A stretch of 64,000 bases of DNA from JAAFHB01 sp963677935 (GCA_963677935.2 CAXXEH010000003.1:2976001-3040000), one strand, 5' to 3'. Shown: positions 9,950 through 19,684, counted from the first letter of the stretch. Made by a program: numbers and translations. The notes: generated by a model not told the origin, from the letters alone.

Positions 9950-11089
9950 TTAGTTCAACTTGTACATTTTCATTTTCTTGCTCGAATCCCTTTTTATGAT
10001 GATTTGACGTTTTGAGTAAACTCCGTCCGGATTTTTAACTCTTTTAGGATATTCTATTTTGATAGGTATTGACCGGGAAAAAATATCAAGTATCTGTTCA
10101 ATACTTTCGTCAAAGAAAGTAGCATATAAAGTATAAGCCCCCAAAGACGAATCTGTTAATTGAATATCGGCATTGTACCACCTTTCAAGTCTTTTTATGA
10201 TATAGGCAAAAGATTCATTGTGAAATAATAGTTTTCCATCTTTCCATCCTGTGAAGGAATTCATATCCTCCACTTTGCTAAACTGTAATTTTTTATTTTC
10301 AACCGTATAAGAAGCAGTATATCCGGGACTTAACTGATGCTCTTTTCTGCTATCACCGGGGATAATGGTAACTTTCCCTTCAACAAGTGTTGTATTAATC
10401 TGCTTCTCACCAGGATAGGCATTCACATTAAATTTGGTTCCATAGACCTTCACTTTCAGGTCACCCGCCGAAACGATCATGGGAATTTTTTCGTTTTTCA
10501 CGACTTCAAAATAGGCTTCTCCCTTTAACTCAACATTACGGCTCCGCGAATCGAATACTGCAGGACACGAAAGAGCGCTGCCAGAGTTTAACCATACCAA
10601 AGATCCGTCGGGCAGTACAACCTGGGTTCTGGCCCCAAGCGATGCCTGAAAAGTGTTGGATACCTTTTGCTGAGATGATGAAGTAAAATATTCTGATTGT
10701 GCCTTTCGGGATTCCTGATAAAAATAGAGGGTGGTAAGGAGTAATGGGATAGCTAATACTGCAGCAATCCTTGAAATCCAGGTAAAATAATCTGCTTTCT
10801 TAACCCTCTTAATGGTTAATACATCTGAGTTGTCTGCAATTCGGCTCATCAACCGCTTTAAAGCATAATTTACATCTTCGGGGCTTATTTTTTCATTCCT
10901 GAATGAGATACCTGAAAGGAACCTAAAAGCAAAAGTATATTCTTTTTCAGTAATCGAGTATTTCTGGATGATTGCTTTTTGCTCGTAGTCTGATGTGTGG
11001 TCAGAATTCAGAATATCATCCTGAAACTCCTCATCTATAATTAATTGAATTACTTTTTCGTTTGCTTCCATAAAAATCTTACCTCCCAT
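9950..11089 (-). CDS. FecR family anti-sigma factor
   Basis: This 379-residue inner-membrane protein holds the ECF sigma factor inactive until an STN-containing SusC signals ligand binding. Residues 1-100 form the cytoplasmic sigma-binding part, a single membrane segment (about 105-128) includes ISRIAAVLAIPLLLTTLYFY, and the periplasmic FecR domain follows (LGARTQVVLPDGSLVWLNSG, then GEAYFEVVK). A C-terminal DUF4974-type module (about 290-360), the likely STN contact, is also present. It starts 44 bp after the sigma gene and precedes susC, the standard arrangement. The alternative start M6 within the same reading frame is possible. The role is secure from domain order and position. Confidence 0.93.
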   Translation of the reverse strand: MGGKIFMEANEKVIQLIIDEEFQDDILNSDHTSDYEQKAIIQKYSITEKEYTFAFRFLSGISFRNEKISPEDVNYALKRLMSRIADNSDVLTIKRVKKADYFTWISRIAAVLAIPLLLTTLYFYQESRKAQSEYFTSSSQQKVSNTFQASLGARTQVVLPDGSLVWLNSGSALSCPAVFDSRSRNVELKGEAYFEVVKNEKIPMIVSAGDLKVKVYGTKFNVNAYPGEKQINTTLVEGKVTIIPGDSRKEHQLSPGYTASYTVENKKLQFSKVEDMNSFTGWKDGKLLFHNESFAYIIKRLERWYNADIQLTDSSLGAYTLYATFFDESIEQILDIFSRSIPIKIEYPKRVKNPDGVYSKRQIIIKRDSSKKMKMYKLN

Positions 11090-11132
11090 TTATTAGATAG
11101 AGAGTAAAGATGTATTAATGTACTATGCAAAT

Positions 11133-11765
11133 TCAAATATTTTTTCGAAATAGAAGAAAGAGTGTAAGTAAAAGGTCATCTATTGAGTCAATCCCTTCCC
11201 ACAACTGCCGGTCAATTTTATCACGTAGGTTTGAAAGCGCCCTTTGCATCATGTTTCTTACAGTCTGCTCATTTACCTCCATAATTTTGGCAATTTCCAG
11301 ATACTTAAGGTTGTAATAGAATCGAAGAAAGACTAATTCACGTTGGCGCTCCGGGAGGTTGTTGATTGCCTGTGTCAACGAATTCCTGATTTGCAGAGAG
11401 ATTTCCGCTATCTCCATAAATTCCAGGACTGAAAATGAAAAATTTTGTTTCCCTTCATTATTCAATAATTCATCCGAAATTTCAGAAGACCGGGGTTCCT
11501 TATTCTCAAATAACTTCCGTCTGACAGAAGAGATCAGGTATGCTTTAGGGTTTTGAACATCGCCAATCGTATCGCGTTTCTCCCAAATCCGCATAAAAAC
11601 GTCCTGAATAGAATCTTTAATAAGGTCGGGCAGATCAAAAACTTTAATACCGTATTTATATAAATCGGAATAGAAAAATGTGAAAATTTCTGACAATGCT
11701 TTTTCGTCGCCAGACTTCATTTTATCCCAAACCAGCTTAATATTTATTTCCCCACCCTCTTTCAT
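11133..11765 (-). CDS. ECF RNA polymerase sigma-70 factor (Bacteroidota expansion family)
   Basis: This 210-residue alternative sigma factor directs RNA polymerase to promoters of the glycan locus when released by FecR. The sigma-2 region (about 25-95) includes FFYSDLYKYGIKVF and DSIQDVFMRIWEKR. The sigma-4 helix-turn-helix (about 135-185) includes LPERQRELVFLRFYYNLKYLEIAKIM (first part shown within family pattern LPERQRELVFLRFYY). A hydrophobic tail ends the protein, as is common in this family. It opens the left operon, with fecR following. Directly upstream of the ATG lies a three-copy 25-bp tandem repeat, which would fall in the 5' untranslated region. The start at 11765 is preferred because it precedes region 2 by the usual distance. 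Confidence 0.93.
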   Translation of the reverse strand: MKEGGEINIKLVWDKMKSGDEKALSEIFTFFYSDLYKYGIKVFDLPDLIKDSIQDVFMRIWEKRDTIGDVQNPKAYLISSVRRKLFENKEPRSSEISDELLNNEGKQNFSFSVLEFMEIAEISLQIRNSLTQAINNLPERQRELVFLRFYYNLKYLEIAKIMEVNEQTVRNMMQRALSNLRDKIDRQLWEGIDSIDDLLLTLFLLFRKNI

Positions 11766-11766
11766 A

Positions 11767-11841
11767 AAAGGTTATTAGGTTAATACCTTATAAAGGTTAT
11801 TTGGTTAATACCTTATAAAGGTTATTTGGTTAATACCTTAT
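11767..11841. repeat. Three tandem copies of a 25-bp repeat upstream of the ECF sigma gene
   Basis: Copies lie at 11767-11791, 11792-11816 and 11817-11841. The second and third are identical, and the first differs at one base. Each copy has imperfect inverted arms, AAGGTTATT and AATACCTT, so each can fold. The array ends one base before the minus-strand start codon. The unit is not a multiple of 3 and is not coding. Confidence 0.95.
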
Positions 11842-12165
11842 GCAAAGAAACAAATTAATTAATAGAAAACTTAAGACAATTTCCATTTTAAACTGTTCCT
11901 CCTCTTACTTTCAATTTTTCTTTCAGTCTGCTGACGGATCATCTTCATTTGCAAAATTTTGATTATGTGAGTTTTATTGCAGTGTATTGTAAGGATTTCC
12001 AGTATTGTGGAACTTTACTACGAACCTTACTACGAAACCTTTATCTCCCAATATTCTGACTTATCTGAACCAACTCTAACAAAGCTAATAGGTTCGGGGG
12101 TTTTCGAAGTGTTACATTTAACTGAATCACCTTTTGGAGAATGGAGTAAGGTTATATTTGGGCGT
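11842..12165. other. Intergenic region between left and middle loci
   Basis: This roughly 320-bp stretch separates the 3' end of the middle enzyme series from the left sigma gene. It holds the weak promoter candidate at 11851-11880 and a short direct repeat of TACTACGAA near 12018-12036. A 71-codon plus-strand open frame (11977-12192) overlaps the end of the SGNH gene and resembles nothing I know, so I do not call it. Confidence 0.65.
11851..11880 (-). promoter_or_regulatory. Weak candidate promoter for the left ECF sigma gene
   Basis: On the minus strand TTAATTTG (11851-11858) differs by one base from the Bacteroides -7 element TAnnTTTG. ATTG (11877-11880) lies 18 bp upstream in place of the -33 TTTG. 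If real, transcription would start close to the tandem repeats and include them in the leader. Confidence 0.25.
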
Positions 12166-13128
12166 TCAGACGCTTATAAGTGTTTCTCCTGATTGACTTG
12201 CCTTTCCAAATTTTTCCAGGTATTTCCCAAAACCCGCAAACAATGGTTGATCTTTAATATGGAATACTTCCCAGTTTTTACTCAGCTGGACATCCGGGAT
12301 ATCTACCATTTTGGTGTTCGAGAAATAATCAGGGGCAATCGGCTTTGATAATATATGTTTGATTCGCTTTCGAAATTTGCCAGCCGCCATTACATCAAAC
12401 GAGCGCTCTAAAACGGTTTGGTAAATATGATGACCCGTTTCCTGATACGGGTGTACGCCATCAGGGCTGAAAACCTTTACTCCATTCAGTTCTTTGGCCG
12501 CACCTTTAAATATCAACTGTTTTCGGTCAACCATTTTGGTAACTTCAAACCCAAAGTTGATCGTAGGAATATGGTATTTATCAGCCACTTTTTCCATGGT
12601 TACTGCCGAGGCCGGCAATTTTCCGTTCTGCTCCGTTTCAAGAAAAGTTTCCTTGATGGTATAAACAAAGCATATATCGGTGCCTGGATTAAATTGCCAG
12701 ATCTGTCGTACGATTCCTTCCATCGAACGGATAATTTTTTCGGTTGAAACACCGTCATCGTTTACGGCAAACTCCACAAAAACCAGATCAGGATTGAATT
12801 TCAGTACATGGTCATTCAACCTGAACACTCCAAAATTAGAACCTGTACCTCCGATAGCTGCATTGATTTCAGTGAACACCGCTTTGGGGAAATGTAGTTT
12901 AAATCCTTCCAACGAAAATACCCGCCATCCATTCTGGGCTGTAATACTTCCACCCAGATAGGCCACTTTTATCGAGTCGCCCCGCAAGGCCTTCCCGAAA
13001 AAATTTGGCAAGTTTCCCCTGATATTTAACTCTTGAACCGCTTTTTTATTCTGATCATGTTTTGGCAGGCACACAGCCACAAACGATGAAAGGGTAAATA
13101 GAATTAAAAAAATAGAAATATTTTTCAT
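12166..13128 (-). CDS. SGNH/GDSL-family hydrolase (probable carbohydrate esterase)
   Basis: This 320-residue secreted protein is an SGNH-fold esterase, a type that removes acetyl or other acyl groups from polysaccharides. The signal peptide is residues 1-20, possibly a lipoprotein signal ending VAVC. The blocks are visible in order: YLGGSITAQNG for the serine nucleophile (GGS in place of GDS), AAIGGTGSNFG for the glycine and asparagine, FVEFAVND for block III, and DGVHPYQETGH for the catalytic aspartate and histidine. It is the last gene of the middle enzyme series, about 190 bp after the GH127 gene. Its likely role is to deacylate the glycan so that the glycosidases can act. The precise ester is unknown. 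Confidence 0.85.
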   Translation of the reverse strand: MKNISIFLILFTLSSFVAVCLPKHDQNKKAVQELNIRGNLPNFFGKALRGDSIKVAYLGGSITAQNGWRVFSLEGFKLHFPKAVFTEINAAIGGTGSNFGVFRLNDHVLKFNPDLVFVEFAVNDDGVSTEKIIRSMEGIVRQIWQFNPGTDICFVYTIKETFLETEQNGKLPASAVTMEKVADKYHIPTINFGFEVTKMVDRKQLIFKGAAKELNGVKVFSPDGVHPYQETGHHIYQTVLERSFDVMAAGKFRKRIKHILSKPIAPDYFSNTKMVDIPDVQLSKNWEVFHIKDQPLFAGFGKYLEKFGKASQSGETLISV

Positions 13129-13318
13129 TTACGTGGATTTTAATATGCATATATTCAAGGCTTTCGCATTTGATTTTCTTTGTTTTCAAAGTTGTTTGTT
13201 AAATTTCTTAGTGGCCTGTACTTGAAAAGGGGGCATTAAAAATTTGATTCGTAGCATTTGAGGTTTTAATTTCCCGCCACTTTTGGTATCATATGCTTTT
13301 TGTTTCGGGTTGTGCCAA

Positions 13319-15156
13319 CTATTTCAAACCTATCCATACCTGCTGTCTGGTTGATTGCTGGCCGGCATCTGCAAAAGGTACAAGAATTAAAGGGATTTGT
13401 TTATTACTGGTATTTGAAGTAATGGTGAATGCCTCGTTGCCAATCCATCCCTTTGTTAATATATTGGTTGAATTTTTGATTTTAAATTTAGTACCGGTTT
13501 TGTGAAATACAGCCAATGAATCTTTGAAATTTGGATTTAAAGCAGCGTCCATTGCCAGCACCTGAGGTCCTCTTTTAAAGGCCACATAACCAGTGTAAGA
13601 CGGTTCCCCATTTATGACCTGCAAAGGCATTTCAAAACGAACGATCACCTTATCATTTGCTTTCCAAACCCTTTCTACTTTGAATAATTGACTAGTGGTT
13701 CTATTTTGTTTTACCCCGTTAACTGTTAGTGTGTAATTTGCAGACCAGGAAGGTATCCTGAAATTGATAGCAAATTTCTTGTTGGACGAGGGATTTATGC
13801 TATAAATCACCTTCCCATTTGTGGGAAAGTCGGATGTTGCTTGAATATGTAACACCAGCGTTGAGCCATCATCCGCATTTATACGCTCTTTCACTTCACC
13901 AGGTTCATACATCATTATAGAAAATTGATTGTTGATATTTCCCCATACCAGTTCGGGTATAATGGAAATTCCCATGGGCACACTGGAAAGGCAACAGGAA
14001 GATCTATGTTCACATTTATAAGGTTTGGCCCCCTGCAAAGGGGTATAATAGCTTACGCATCCGGTCTCCGGATTTTCAGCAGCCAACAAATGGTTATACA
14101 CCGCCTTTTCTATTTCTTCTGCATATTTTACCTCACCTGTTATCTTCAATAATTGTTCATTAAATTGTATCCATGTCATGGTTACACAACCTTCGCCCAT
14201 ATTATCCTTTACCTCGGCGGGCAGCTTCTTATCGTCCTGAAAATACTCACCTGCACTTGTTGTACCTGTGATATAAAGCTTGTTGTCCACAATATCCTGC
14301 CATGCAATTAATAATGGGTTTAAATATTGTGTATCAGCCGTAAGTTGATAATATTTTAAAATACCCACAAAGCAAGACATCATTTCATAAGCCTTGGCGT
14401 TCCCAACTTCTGTAACTTTGCCATATTTTTCAAGAGCACTTCGAATTTTTGGACCAGTTGCAGTTTCCCAATTACGTAGAATGTATTTCGCAAATTCGAG
14501 GTATTTTTGATCGCCAGTGTAGCGGTAAAGATCAATCATTGGTTCAAGGATACTTCCTGAAGCCATACCAATATGACTGCCTGATTTGTTTAGATCCAGT
14601 TTTCCTGGTTCATCTCCAAAAGTTCGACAGATCAGGTCTGCCGCATTTTTTGCAGTTTGGAGTGCGGGTTTAAATCCGGTCACAGAATAGTAATAGGTCA
14701 AACCAAGGATGGCATATTTATGTGCCCAAACATCCCAGTTCGACCAATAGTCTTTAGGCAGGTAAGTTCCCAAATAACCATCGGGCAACTGGGTGGGGAT
14801 ATATCTTTTAAGCATTCCATTCATCACTTCTTTAATTCTTTGATCGTGCGTGTAGCGATAGGTATGGAAGCGGAATAAAAAAACTTGCCGATATGTTCAC
14901 CTATCCATGTTTGTACTCCCGGTCGATGCTCAAAGCCCGACAACAATAAAACAGAATCTATCTTCAATAATCTTTTTTCAAGATTAATCATGATACGGTC
15001 GTTTAACAATCCGCTGAGCTGATGATTGCTGGCTGGTATGTATTTTTCCTGAACTTTATAGGGAACAACAGGATTCCAAATTGCCGTTGAATCCATTGCT
15101 GCTTTAGCAATATGAACTGAAATACTTAAAATAATTATTGAAAAAATAGTTTTCAT
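13319..15156 (-). pseudogene. GH127 beta-L-arabinofuranosidase, split by a frameshift
   Basis: The two minus-strand frames 14824-15156 (110 aa) and 13319-14827 (502 aa) together make one DUF1680/GH127 protein of normal length. The first carries a signal peptide and GFEHRPGVQTWIGEHIGKFF; the second continues with LPDGYLGTYLP, the expected next block. It retains the conserved cysteine region CEHRSSCCLSS and the GCVSYYTPL motif of the zinc-cysteine active site. The frames meet at a GTGA overlap (14824-14827), and gaining one base there would restore LKKVMNGMLKR. This may be a true inactivating mutation, a sequencing error, or two coupled halves (GTG/ATG restart). GH127 removes arabinofuranose side chains. 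It lies 20 bp past the upstream oxidoreductase gene. Confidence 0.85.
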
Positions 15157-15176
15157 TTATATAATTTAGTTTTTAA

Positions 15177-16508
15177 TTAAAACGAGTAGGGCCTTCTGTA
15201 TTGATAATGGTAAAGCCGGTGACTGGCAGCTTCAGTATCGTCGTTAAAGCTCAAAGTCGCCGGATCCCATTTAACCGGACGCTGAAGTTCGGTAGCGATA
15301 TTAGCCAGGCAGCAGAGGGTATTCGTACTGCAACCCACCTCAACAGGAGCAATTGGATTTTTACGCGAACGAACTGAATCGATGAAATTTTGCATGTGTG
15401 GTGAGCTCACTTCATACTGACCTTCCCCTATCTTCTTCTCTTCTTTTTTGAGCAACGACGGATCGGAACATTCAATGAATCCACGCGCCACCTTAAGCCA
15501 CCCTTTTGTACCGTTGAAACAGATGCCTTGCCCCCCTTCTTTTCTATAAGGTTGTTCGGTCATTACGATTCCATTCTGATATTTCATCGTTAAATATTGC
15601 GTGTCTTTGTAACCTTTCGGAATGAACTCACAGGGTCCTGACCCGTCCATACCAATAGCCGCCTGGGCTATATCAAACATGTGCGCACCCCAGTCGGCAG
15701 TAAACCCGTTACCGGTTTCGCGGTACCAGCGCCATGCTCCCCACAACTTTTCATTTTGTTCCGGATCAAGTGTAATGGGTGGGCAGAGATCTGGATGATA
15801 ATGGATCTTAGGATCGGTTAACGGTCCCATCCACTGGTTCCAGTTTAAGGTTGCGGGAATCGGTTGTTCAGGCAGGTCTAGTGGTGTTGGGGGATTGCCT
15901 ACTTTGGCAAAGATCGTTTCGATGTGACCGATGGCTCCACTGCGGACCAAAGCAATCGCCTGTTGAAACTCCTTACCTGAACGTTGCTGGCTGCCGATCT
16001 GTAATACACGATTGTTGTCACGCACTGCCCTGACCATCGCATGACCTTCGCAAATTGTAAAAGCCAATGGTTTTTGCACATAAACATCTTTCCCCGATTT
16101 ACAGGCGTGAATCGCTGTCAGCGCATGCCAATGGTCGGGTGTGGCAATCGATACGGCATCAATATCCTTACGTTCGAGTAGGTCCTCATAGAATTCATAC
16201 AGGTCGCATCTGGATGCCACATTCTGCGATTTTTGCCAGGCTTCTACTCTCTTTTTGAAACGCTCACGTTTGAGCTGTTCAACATCACAGCCGGCAACAA
16301 CCTGAACTCCCGGACAACTTGAAAAGCTGTTAAAGTCAGAGCACCCCTGTCTTCCCAATCCAATAAATCCTAAAACAACCCGGTCACTCGGGGCAATACG
16401 TACACCATTTGCCATTGTCCAGCCCGGAAGTATTGTCAATCCGGTTAAACCAAGCGCCGAATAACCCAAAAACTTGCGCCTACTTACATTCTTTGTCTCT
16501 CTCTTCAT
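15177..16508 (-). CDS. Gfo/Idh/MocA family oxidoreductase, Tat-exported (second copy)
   Basis: This 443-residue nucleotide-binding oxidoreductase starts with a Tat signal (SRRKFLGY near residue 9) and a hydrophobic segment. The Rossmann motif GFIGLGRQG is at about 47, and IATPDHWHALTAI is the family substrate-loop block. The usual EKP motif reads VQKPLAFT here, keeping the lysine but changing the glutamate to glutamine. The C-terminal domain is complete. It is only distantly similar to the left-locus family member and therefore not a recent duplicate. It lies between a GH29-like gene and the split GH127. It probably modifies a sugar released from the polymer or acts by NAD-dependent glycoside cleavage; the sequence does not decide. 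Confidence 0.88.
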   Translation of the reverse strand: MKRETKNVSRRKFLGYSALGLTGLTILPGWTMANGVRIAPSDRVVLGFIGLGRQGCSDFNSFSSCPGVQVVAGCDVEQLKRERFKKRVEAWQKSQNVASRCDLYEFYEDLLERKDIDAVSIATPDHWHALTAIHACKSGKDVYVQKPLAFTICEGHAMVRAVRDNNRVLQIGSQQRSGKEFQQAIALVRSGAIGHIETIFAKVGNPPTPLDLPEQPIPATLNWNQWMGPLTDPKIHYHPDLCPPITLDPEQNEKLWGAWRWYRETGNGFTADWGAHMFDIAQAAIGMDGSGPCEFIPKGYKDTQYLTMKYQNGIVMTEQPYRKEGGQGICFNGTKGWLKVARGFIECSDPSLLKKEEKKIGEGQYEVSSPHMQNFIDSVRSRKNPIAPVEVGCSTNTLCCLANIATELQRPVKWDPATLSFNDDTEAASHRLYHYQYRRPYSF

Positions 16509-16545
16509 GATAATTGTGTTTTATTTTTCAGTATAAACAATAATT

Positions 16546-17694
16546 TCACTTTTCCCATTTTTTATAATTCTCCTTCAACTTCTTTAATTGTTTAATTGTC
16601 AATTTTCCAAGATGGCCCTCCTGAAAAATTCCAACATTCAAAGTGACAGCTCCTCCAACGCCTGTATAGTTTTTCACAAACTGCTGAAGCTCTTTATCCG
16701 AATATGCCGGTGGCTCCATCCCATCTGGAGTGGATGAATGAATCGCTTTAAAAGGGAAGTTTGCCCAATCGGGAAAACTTCCATTTCCATGTGCCCAATA
16801 GCCATCAACAGGTAAAAGAGTATGGTTCAAACATTGTGTTCCCTCCACATAGGCTGTTTCGGGCAGATACAACTTATATCCTTCTTTTTTAAGCCCTAAT
16901 CGCAATTTTCCATCAATGATTACCACTTGTTCTCCACTTAAATAGTCATGTTCCGGAACGATTGGTTTAATGATTGAACCAAGGTACGATCCGTCATTAA
17001 ATGTCAGTACTGCATCCTTGTTGCCCGCACGGGCAGCATCATACCATGCCTCCCATCTCATATATTTATTATCGAAAATGGGATGGTTGGGATAACACCC
17101 GTCAAACCACCAGCCGTCCAGATTTTTCCCAAAGCGAACAGACCATACTTTCACCGCTTTAAGGTACAACCGTTGAAATTCGGTTTGATCGGTATTCGGC
17201 TCTGTGTTCCATGCAAATCCTTTCTGCAAGCTTTCATTGATCCTGATTTCACAAGGCAAATAGGCAATAAAACGTTTTCCCCTTTTCCTGACCGCTTTTG
17301 CAATTTCGAATACAAGGTCACGTTTTGGGGTATGCCCCATACCGGCCAAAGAGTCAATCACCGAATTGGGACTGGCGTATGTCCCCGAGTTTTGTCCAAT
17401 GGTGAATATCAGCCATTCAGCTCCCGACTGATCGAAATCCTCCATAAAACGACTGATATCAAATCCATTTACAGCATCGTTCAAATCATTTTTATAATCT
17501 CCTTTTTCTGGGATAGGAGTCTTGTTTTTCTTTGTCGTATCAAAGTTGGGAGAGAGCCAATGGACCATCAACCCATATTTTCCTTTCATCCATTCACTCC
17601 TGGGCAGGTGGGTCTCCTGATCTTTCACGTTGTCCATAGAATGAACGAAAAAGGAAAATGAACAAAATACAATCAGTAAAAGTAATGTTTTCAT
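16546..17694 (-). CDS. GH29-like alpha-L-fucosidase family protein (divergent)
   Basis: This 382-residue secreted protein has the GH29 barrel pattern in a short form. A signal peptide ends near VHSMD. The barrel begins with WMKGKYGLMVHWLSP, which corresponds to the GH29 FGMFIHWG strand, and SGAEWLIFTIGQNSGTY corresponds to the YIVLTTKHHDGF block. The expected histidines of that block are replaced, so substrate contacts differ from typical fucosidases. The nucleophile strand LDGWWFDGCYP keeps the catalytic aspartate. It lacks the C-terminal beta-sandwich of the larger GH29 at 28356-29765. Function as a fucosidase is inferred; it may act on another deoxy sugar. It precedes the second oxidoreductase by 37 bp. 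Confidence 0.75.
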   Translation of the reverse strand: MKTLLLLIVFCSFSFFVHSMDNVKDQETHLPRSEWMKGKYGLMVHWLSPNFDTTKKNKTPIPEKGDYKNDLNDAVNGFDISRFMEDFDQSGAEWLIFTIGQNSGTYASPNSVIDSLAGMGHTPKRDLVFEIAKAVRKRGKRFIAYLPCEIRINESLQKGFAWNTEPNTDQTEFQRLYLKAVKVWSVRFGKNLDGWWFDGCYPNHPIFDNKYMRWEAWYDAARAGNKDAVLTFNDGSYLGSIIKPIVPEHDYLSGEQVVIIDGKLRLGLKKEGYKLYLPETAYVEGTQCLNHTLLPVDGYWAHGNGSFPDWANFPFKAIHSSTPDGMEPPAYSDKELQQFVKNYTGVGGAVTLNVGIFQEGHLGKLTIKQLKKLKENYKKWEK

Positions 17695-17728
17695 CGTTTT
17701 TAAGGTTTCTGTAAAAATAAAGCTCGAT

Positions 17729-19684
17729 TTATTTCGGTTGATTTATAGCGATTTCCGTTTTAAAGACGATCGGCAATTTTCCTTCGGCTGTTACCCTAAC
17801 GGTATTGCCTGGCTCCAGAACCCCGTAATTCAGCGAAAACCACCCTGAAAGGGGATTTTTGCTCCCTTTTGACGATTCGATACGGAATGGTTTGTTGCCG
17901 GCAATAATAAATTGAGCTGCAGCTTTGCCATTTTCAATGGTAAGGGCTTTCTCCTTAAGGGTTAGTTTTGCTTCCGGAGGCAATTGCCAGAGTAGTTCCA
18001 CCTGATGCACACCATCTCCTCTAAATGTATCTTCAATAATGAATTTGTCTGCTTCGCGGTGGTATATTATCTCCCTTTTATGGGTTACTTTGATGTTTCC
18101 TTCCCGGCCATATCCAAAATTGTAAACCCCTTCGGCCTTTGCAATTTTCCCATTGTCGCTCCAGCTATAGTTCCCCGGTTCAGTATTATAAGTCCGATCT
18201 TTGCCCCATTCAAACGGAAGTTGATTTTGCTTATCCACAAGGGCTATATTGTGGGCAGCCGATGAATGCAAATAGTCAGCCATTTCTCCCTCTTCCCCGG
18301 AATTTGAATAGGTATAATAACCCGGATCAGTCAGCAGCCATTCCCCTTTTGACTTCAACTGGATATTTAAAGTTGCCACATCGGAGTGTCCGCTACCCCG
18401 TGGGCCAGGCTCAAAAAACAACCATGTGGAGTTCTTTCGCCAATCTGATCTAAAAATGACGTGTCCTGCCCAATCGTAGGAAACAGACAAAAAATCGGCA
18501 CATTGTCCTTTGGCCCCATTCGAACAGAGATAATCTACCTGAGGGTCATTACAGAGCGCCCCTATCCGGTCAACCAACGGCAATACGGAACTTTTCCCTT
18601 TGGCAATACGGGGAGAATTTCCTTCAGGGTCGGCAGAAAGGACAAAATAGCGTAATGCCTTGCAGATTCTTTCGTCTAATTCCTTGTATAAGTGTCCCCC
18701 TTTTATTTGATCTCCCCGAACAATTTTATTCACCCGTTCAAGCGACCCTGTTGCATAATTTGGGGAACATTCAGCCATTGATCCGTCGGGGTATATTTCG
18801 CTGTTTGCGAAAAACCTGACCCTTTCAAGTCCGATTATACCTGCCTCGGAGGCACCTTTCAGAAAAGGAAAATACCAGCAATAATTTACCAATGAAGAGG
18901 CAATTGCAATGAATTGGTTCATTTTTCGCGGATAGTTGATCATTGAAATCCGATGGTCATTGGCAAGGCTGTTGAAAATGACTGAAAGATTTCTGTTTGT
19001 CATTTGAGGGGAATCATGGATCATCGACAAAAGATAGGTCCAGTTATCGAGCCTGGCATGAGCAGAAAGAGAAGTCCATGGTCCATCTACATAAGTAAAG
19101 AAAAAACCTTCGCGAACAAGATCGGGTGAATTTGTATTGACAAGCGGCTCCTTACCCCAGCTCAGTTTTTTACTTCCTATTGGATTTTTCCCGATCCAAT
19201 CAATTAAAACATCCACAATTTTTTGACTATATACAGGATTTTTGGTTGCCCTCCATGCATGGGCCAAAGGGTTAAGCCAGTAATGACGCGAAAGGTGCGT
19301 CGTCCATTGCAGATCGCCTTTTGGCGCCAGAAACCATTGAACAGGAGTGCCTAAAGTTTGCAAACCATACCCGTTCAACAGGGTAACTTTGCCGCTCATC
19401 AGCTCTTTCACCAAAGACGATTCTTTGCTGAAGGTCTCAGAAACTGTACTGTCGAATTTTTGAATATCAACAGGACCGTTATCGGCCAGATGGTTCAGAA
19501 AAATATTGGCCAGTTCGTGTCCATTCGGATCCAGACCCTTAGAAACTTTTTCCAATTGCAGGATACTGTTACTATTTAGATAATCTGAGGGTGGTATTTC
19601 TTTTTCAGGAGAGCACCCACTTATGCAAATTACTCCGATAAAAGCTGGCAGGAGGAAGCTATAACAATTTCTAAGGTTCATCAT
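17729..19684 (-). CDS. Heparinase II/III-type polysaccharide lyase, lipoprotein
   Basis: This 651-residue lipoprotein (lipobox CISGC near residue 24) has the two-part layout of heparinase II/III-type lyases, which cleave uronic-acid polysaccharides by beta-elimination. The N-terminal alpha-toroid includes RHYWLNPLAHAWRATKNP and FFFTYVDGPWTSLSAHAR. The C-terminal heparinase II/III beta-sandwich includes RGSGHSDVATLNIQ, WLLTDPGYYTYS and YLHSSAAHN, the characteristic blocks with histidines. Families PL12, PL15, PL17 and PL21 share this fold and I cannot assign one. Its presence argues that the middle-locus substrate contains a uronic acid. It lies 34 bp upstream of the GH29-like gene and 44 bp past the beta-helix gene, so it is in an operon. 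Confidence 0.85.
   Translation of the reverse strand: MMNLRNCYSFLLPAFIGVICISGCSPEKEIPPSDYLNSNSILQLEKVSKGLDPNGHELANIFLNHLADNGPVDIQKFDSTVSETFSKESSLVKELMSGKVTLLNGYGLQTLGTPVQWFLAPKGDLQWTTHLSRHYWLNPLAHAWRATKNPVYSQKIVDVLIDWIGKNPIGSKKLSWGKEPLVNTNSPDLVREGFFFTYVDGPWTSLSAHARLDNWTYLLSMIHDSPQMTNRNLSVIFNSLANDHRISMINYPRKMNQFIAIASSLVNYCWYFPFLKGASEAGIIGLERVRFFANSEIYPDGSMAECSPNYATGSLERVNKIVRGDQIKGGHLYKELDERICKALRYFVLSADPEGNSPRIAKGKSSVLPLVDRIGALCNDPQVDYLCSNGAKGQCADFLSVSYDWAGHVIFRSDWRKNSTWLFFEPGPRGSGHSDVATLNIQLKSKGEWLLTDPGYYTYSNSGEEGEMADYLHSSAAHNIALVDKQNQLPFEWGKDRTYNTEPGNYSWSDNGKIAKAEGVYNFGYGREGNIKVTHKREIIYHREADKFIIEDTFRGDGVHQVELLWQLPPEAKLTLKEKALTIENGKAAAQFIIAGNKPFRIESSKGSKNPLSGWFSLNYGVLEPGNTVRVTAEGKLPIVFKTEIAINQPK

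Noticed and set aside
11767..11841. Possible CRISPR array
   Set aside because: The three repeats are directly adjacent with no spacers and there are no cas genes.
11977..12192. 71-codon plus-strand open frame
   Set aside because: It overlaps the 3' end of the SGNH gene and has no similarity I recognise.
17083..17661. 192-codon plus-strand open frame
   Set aside because: It is antisense to the well-supported GH29-like gene, has no family resemblance and no signal or domain of its own.
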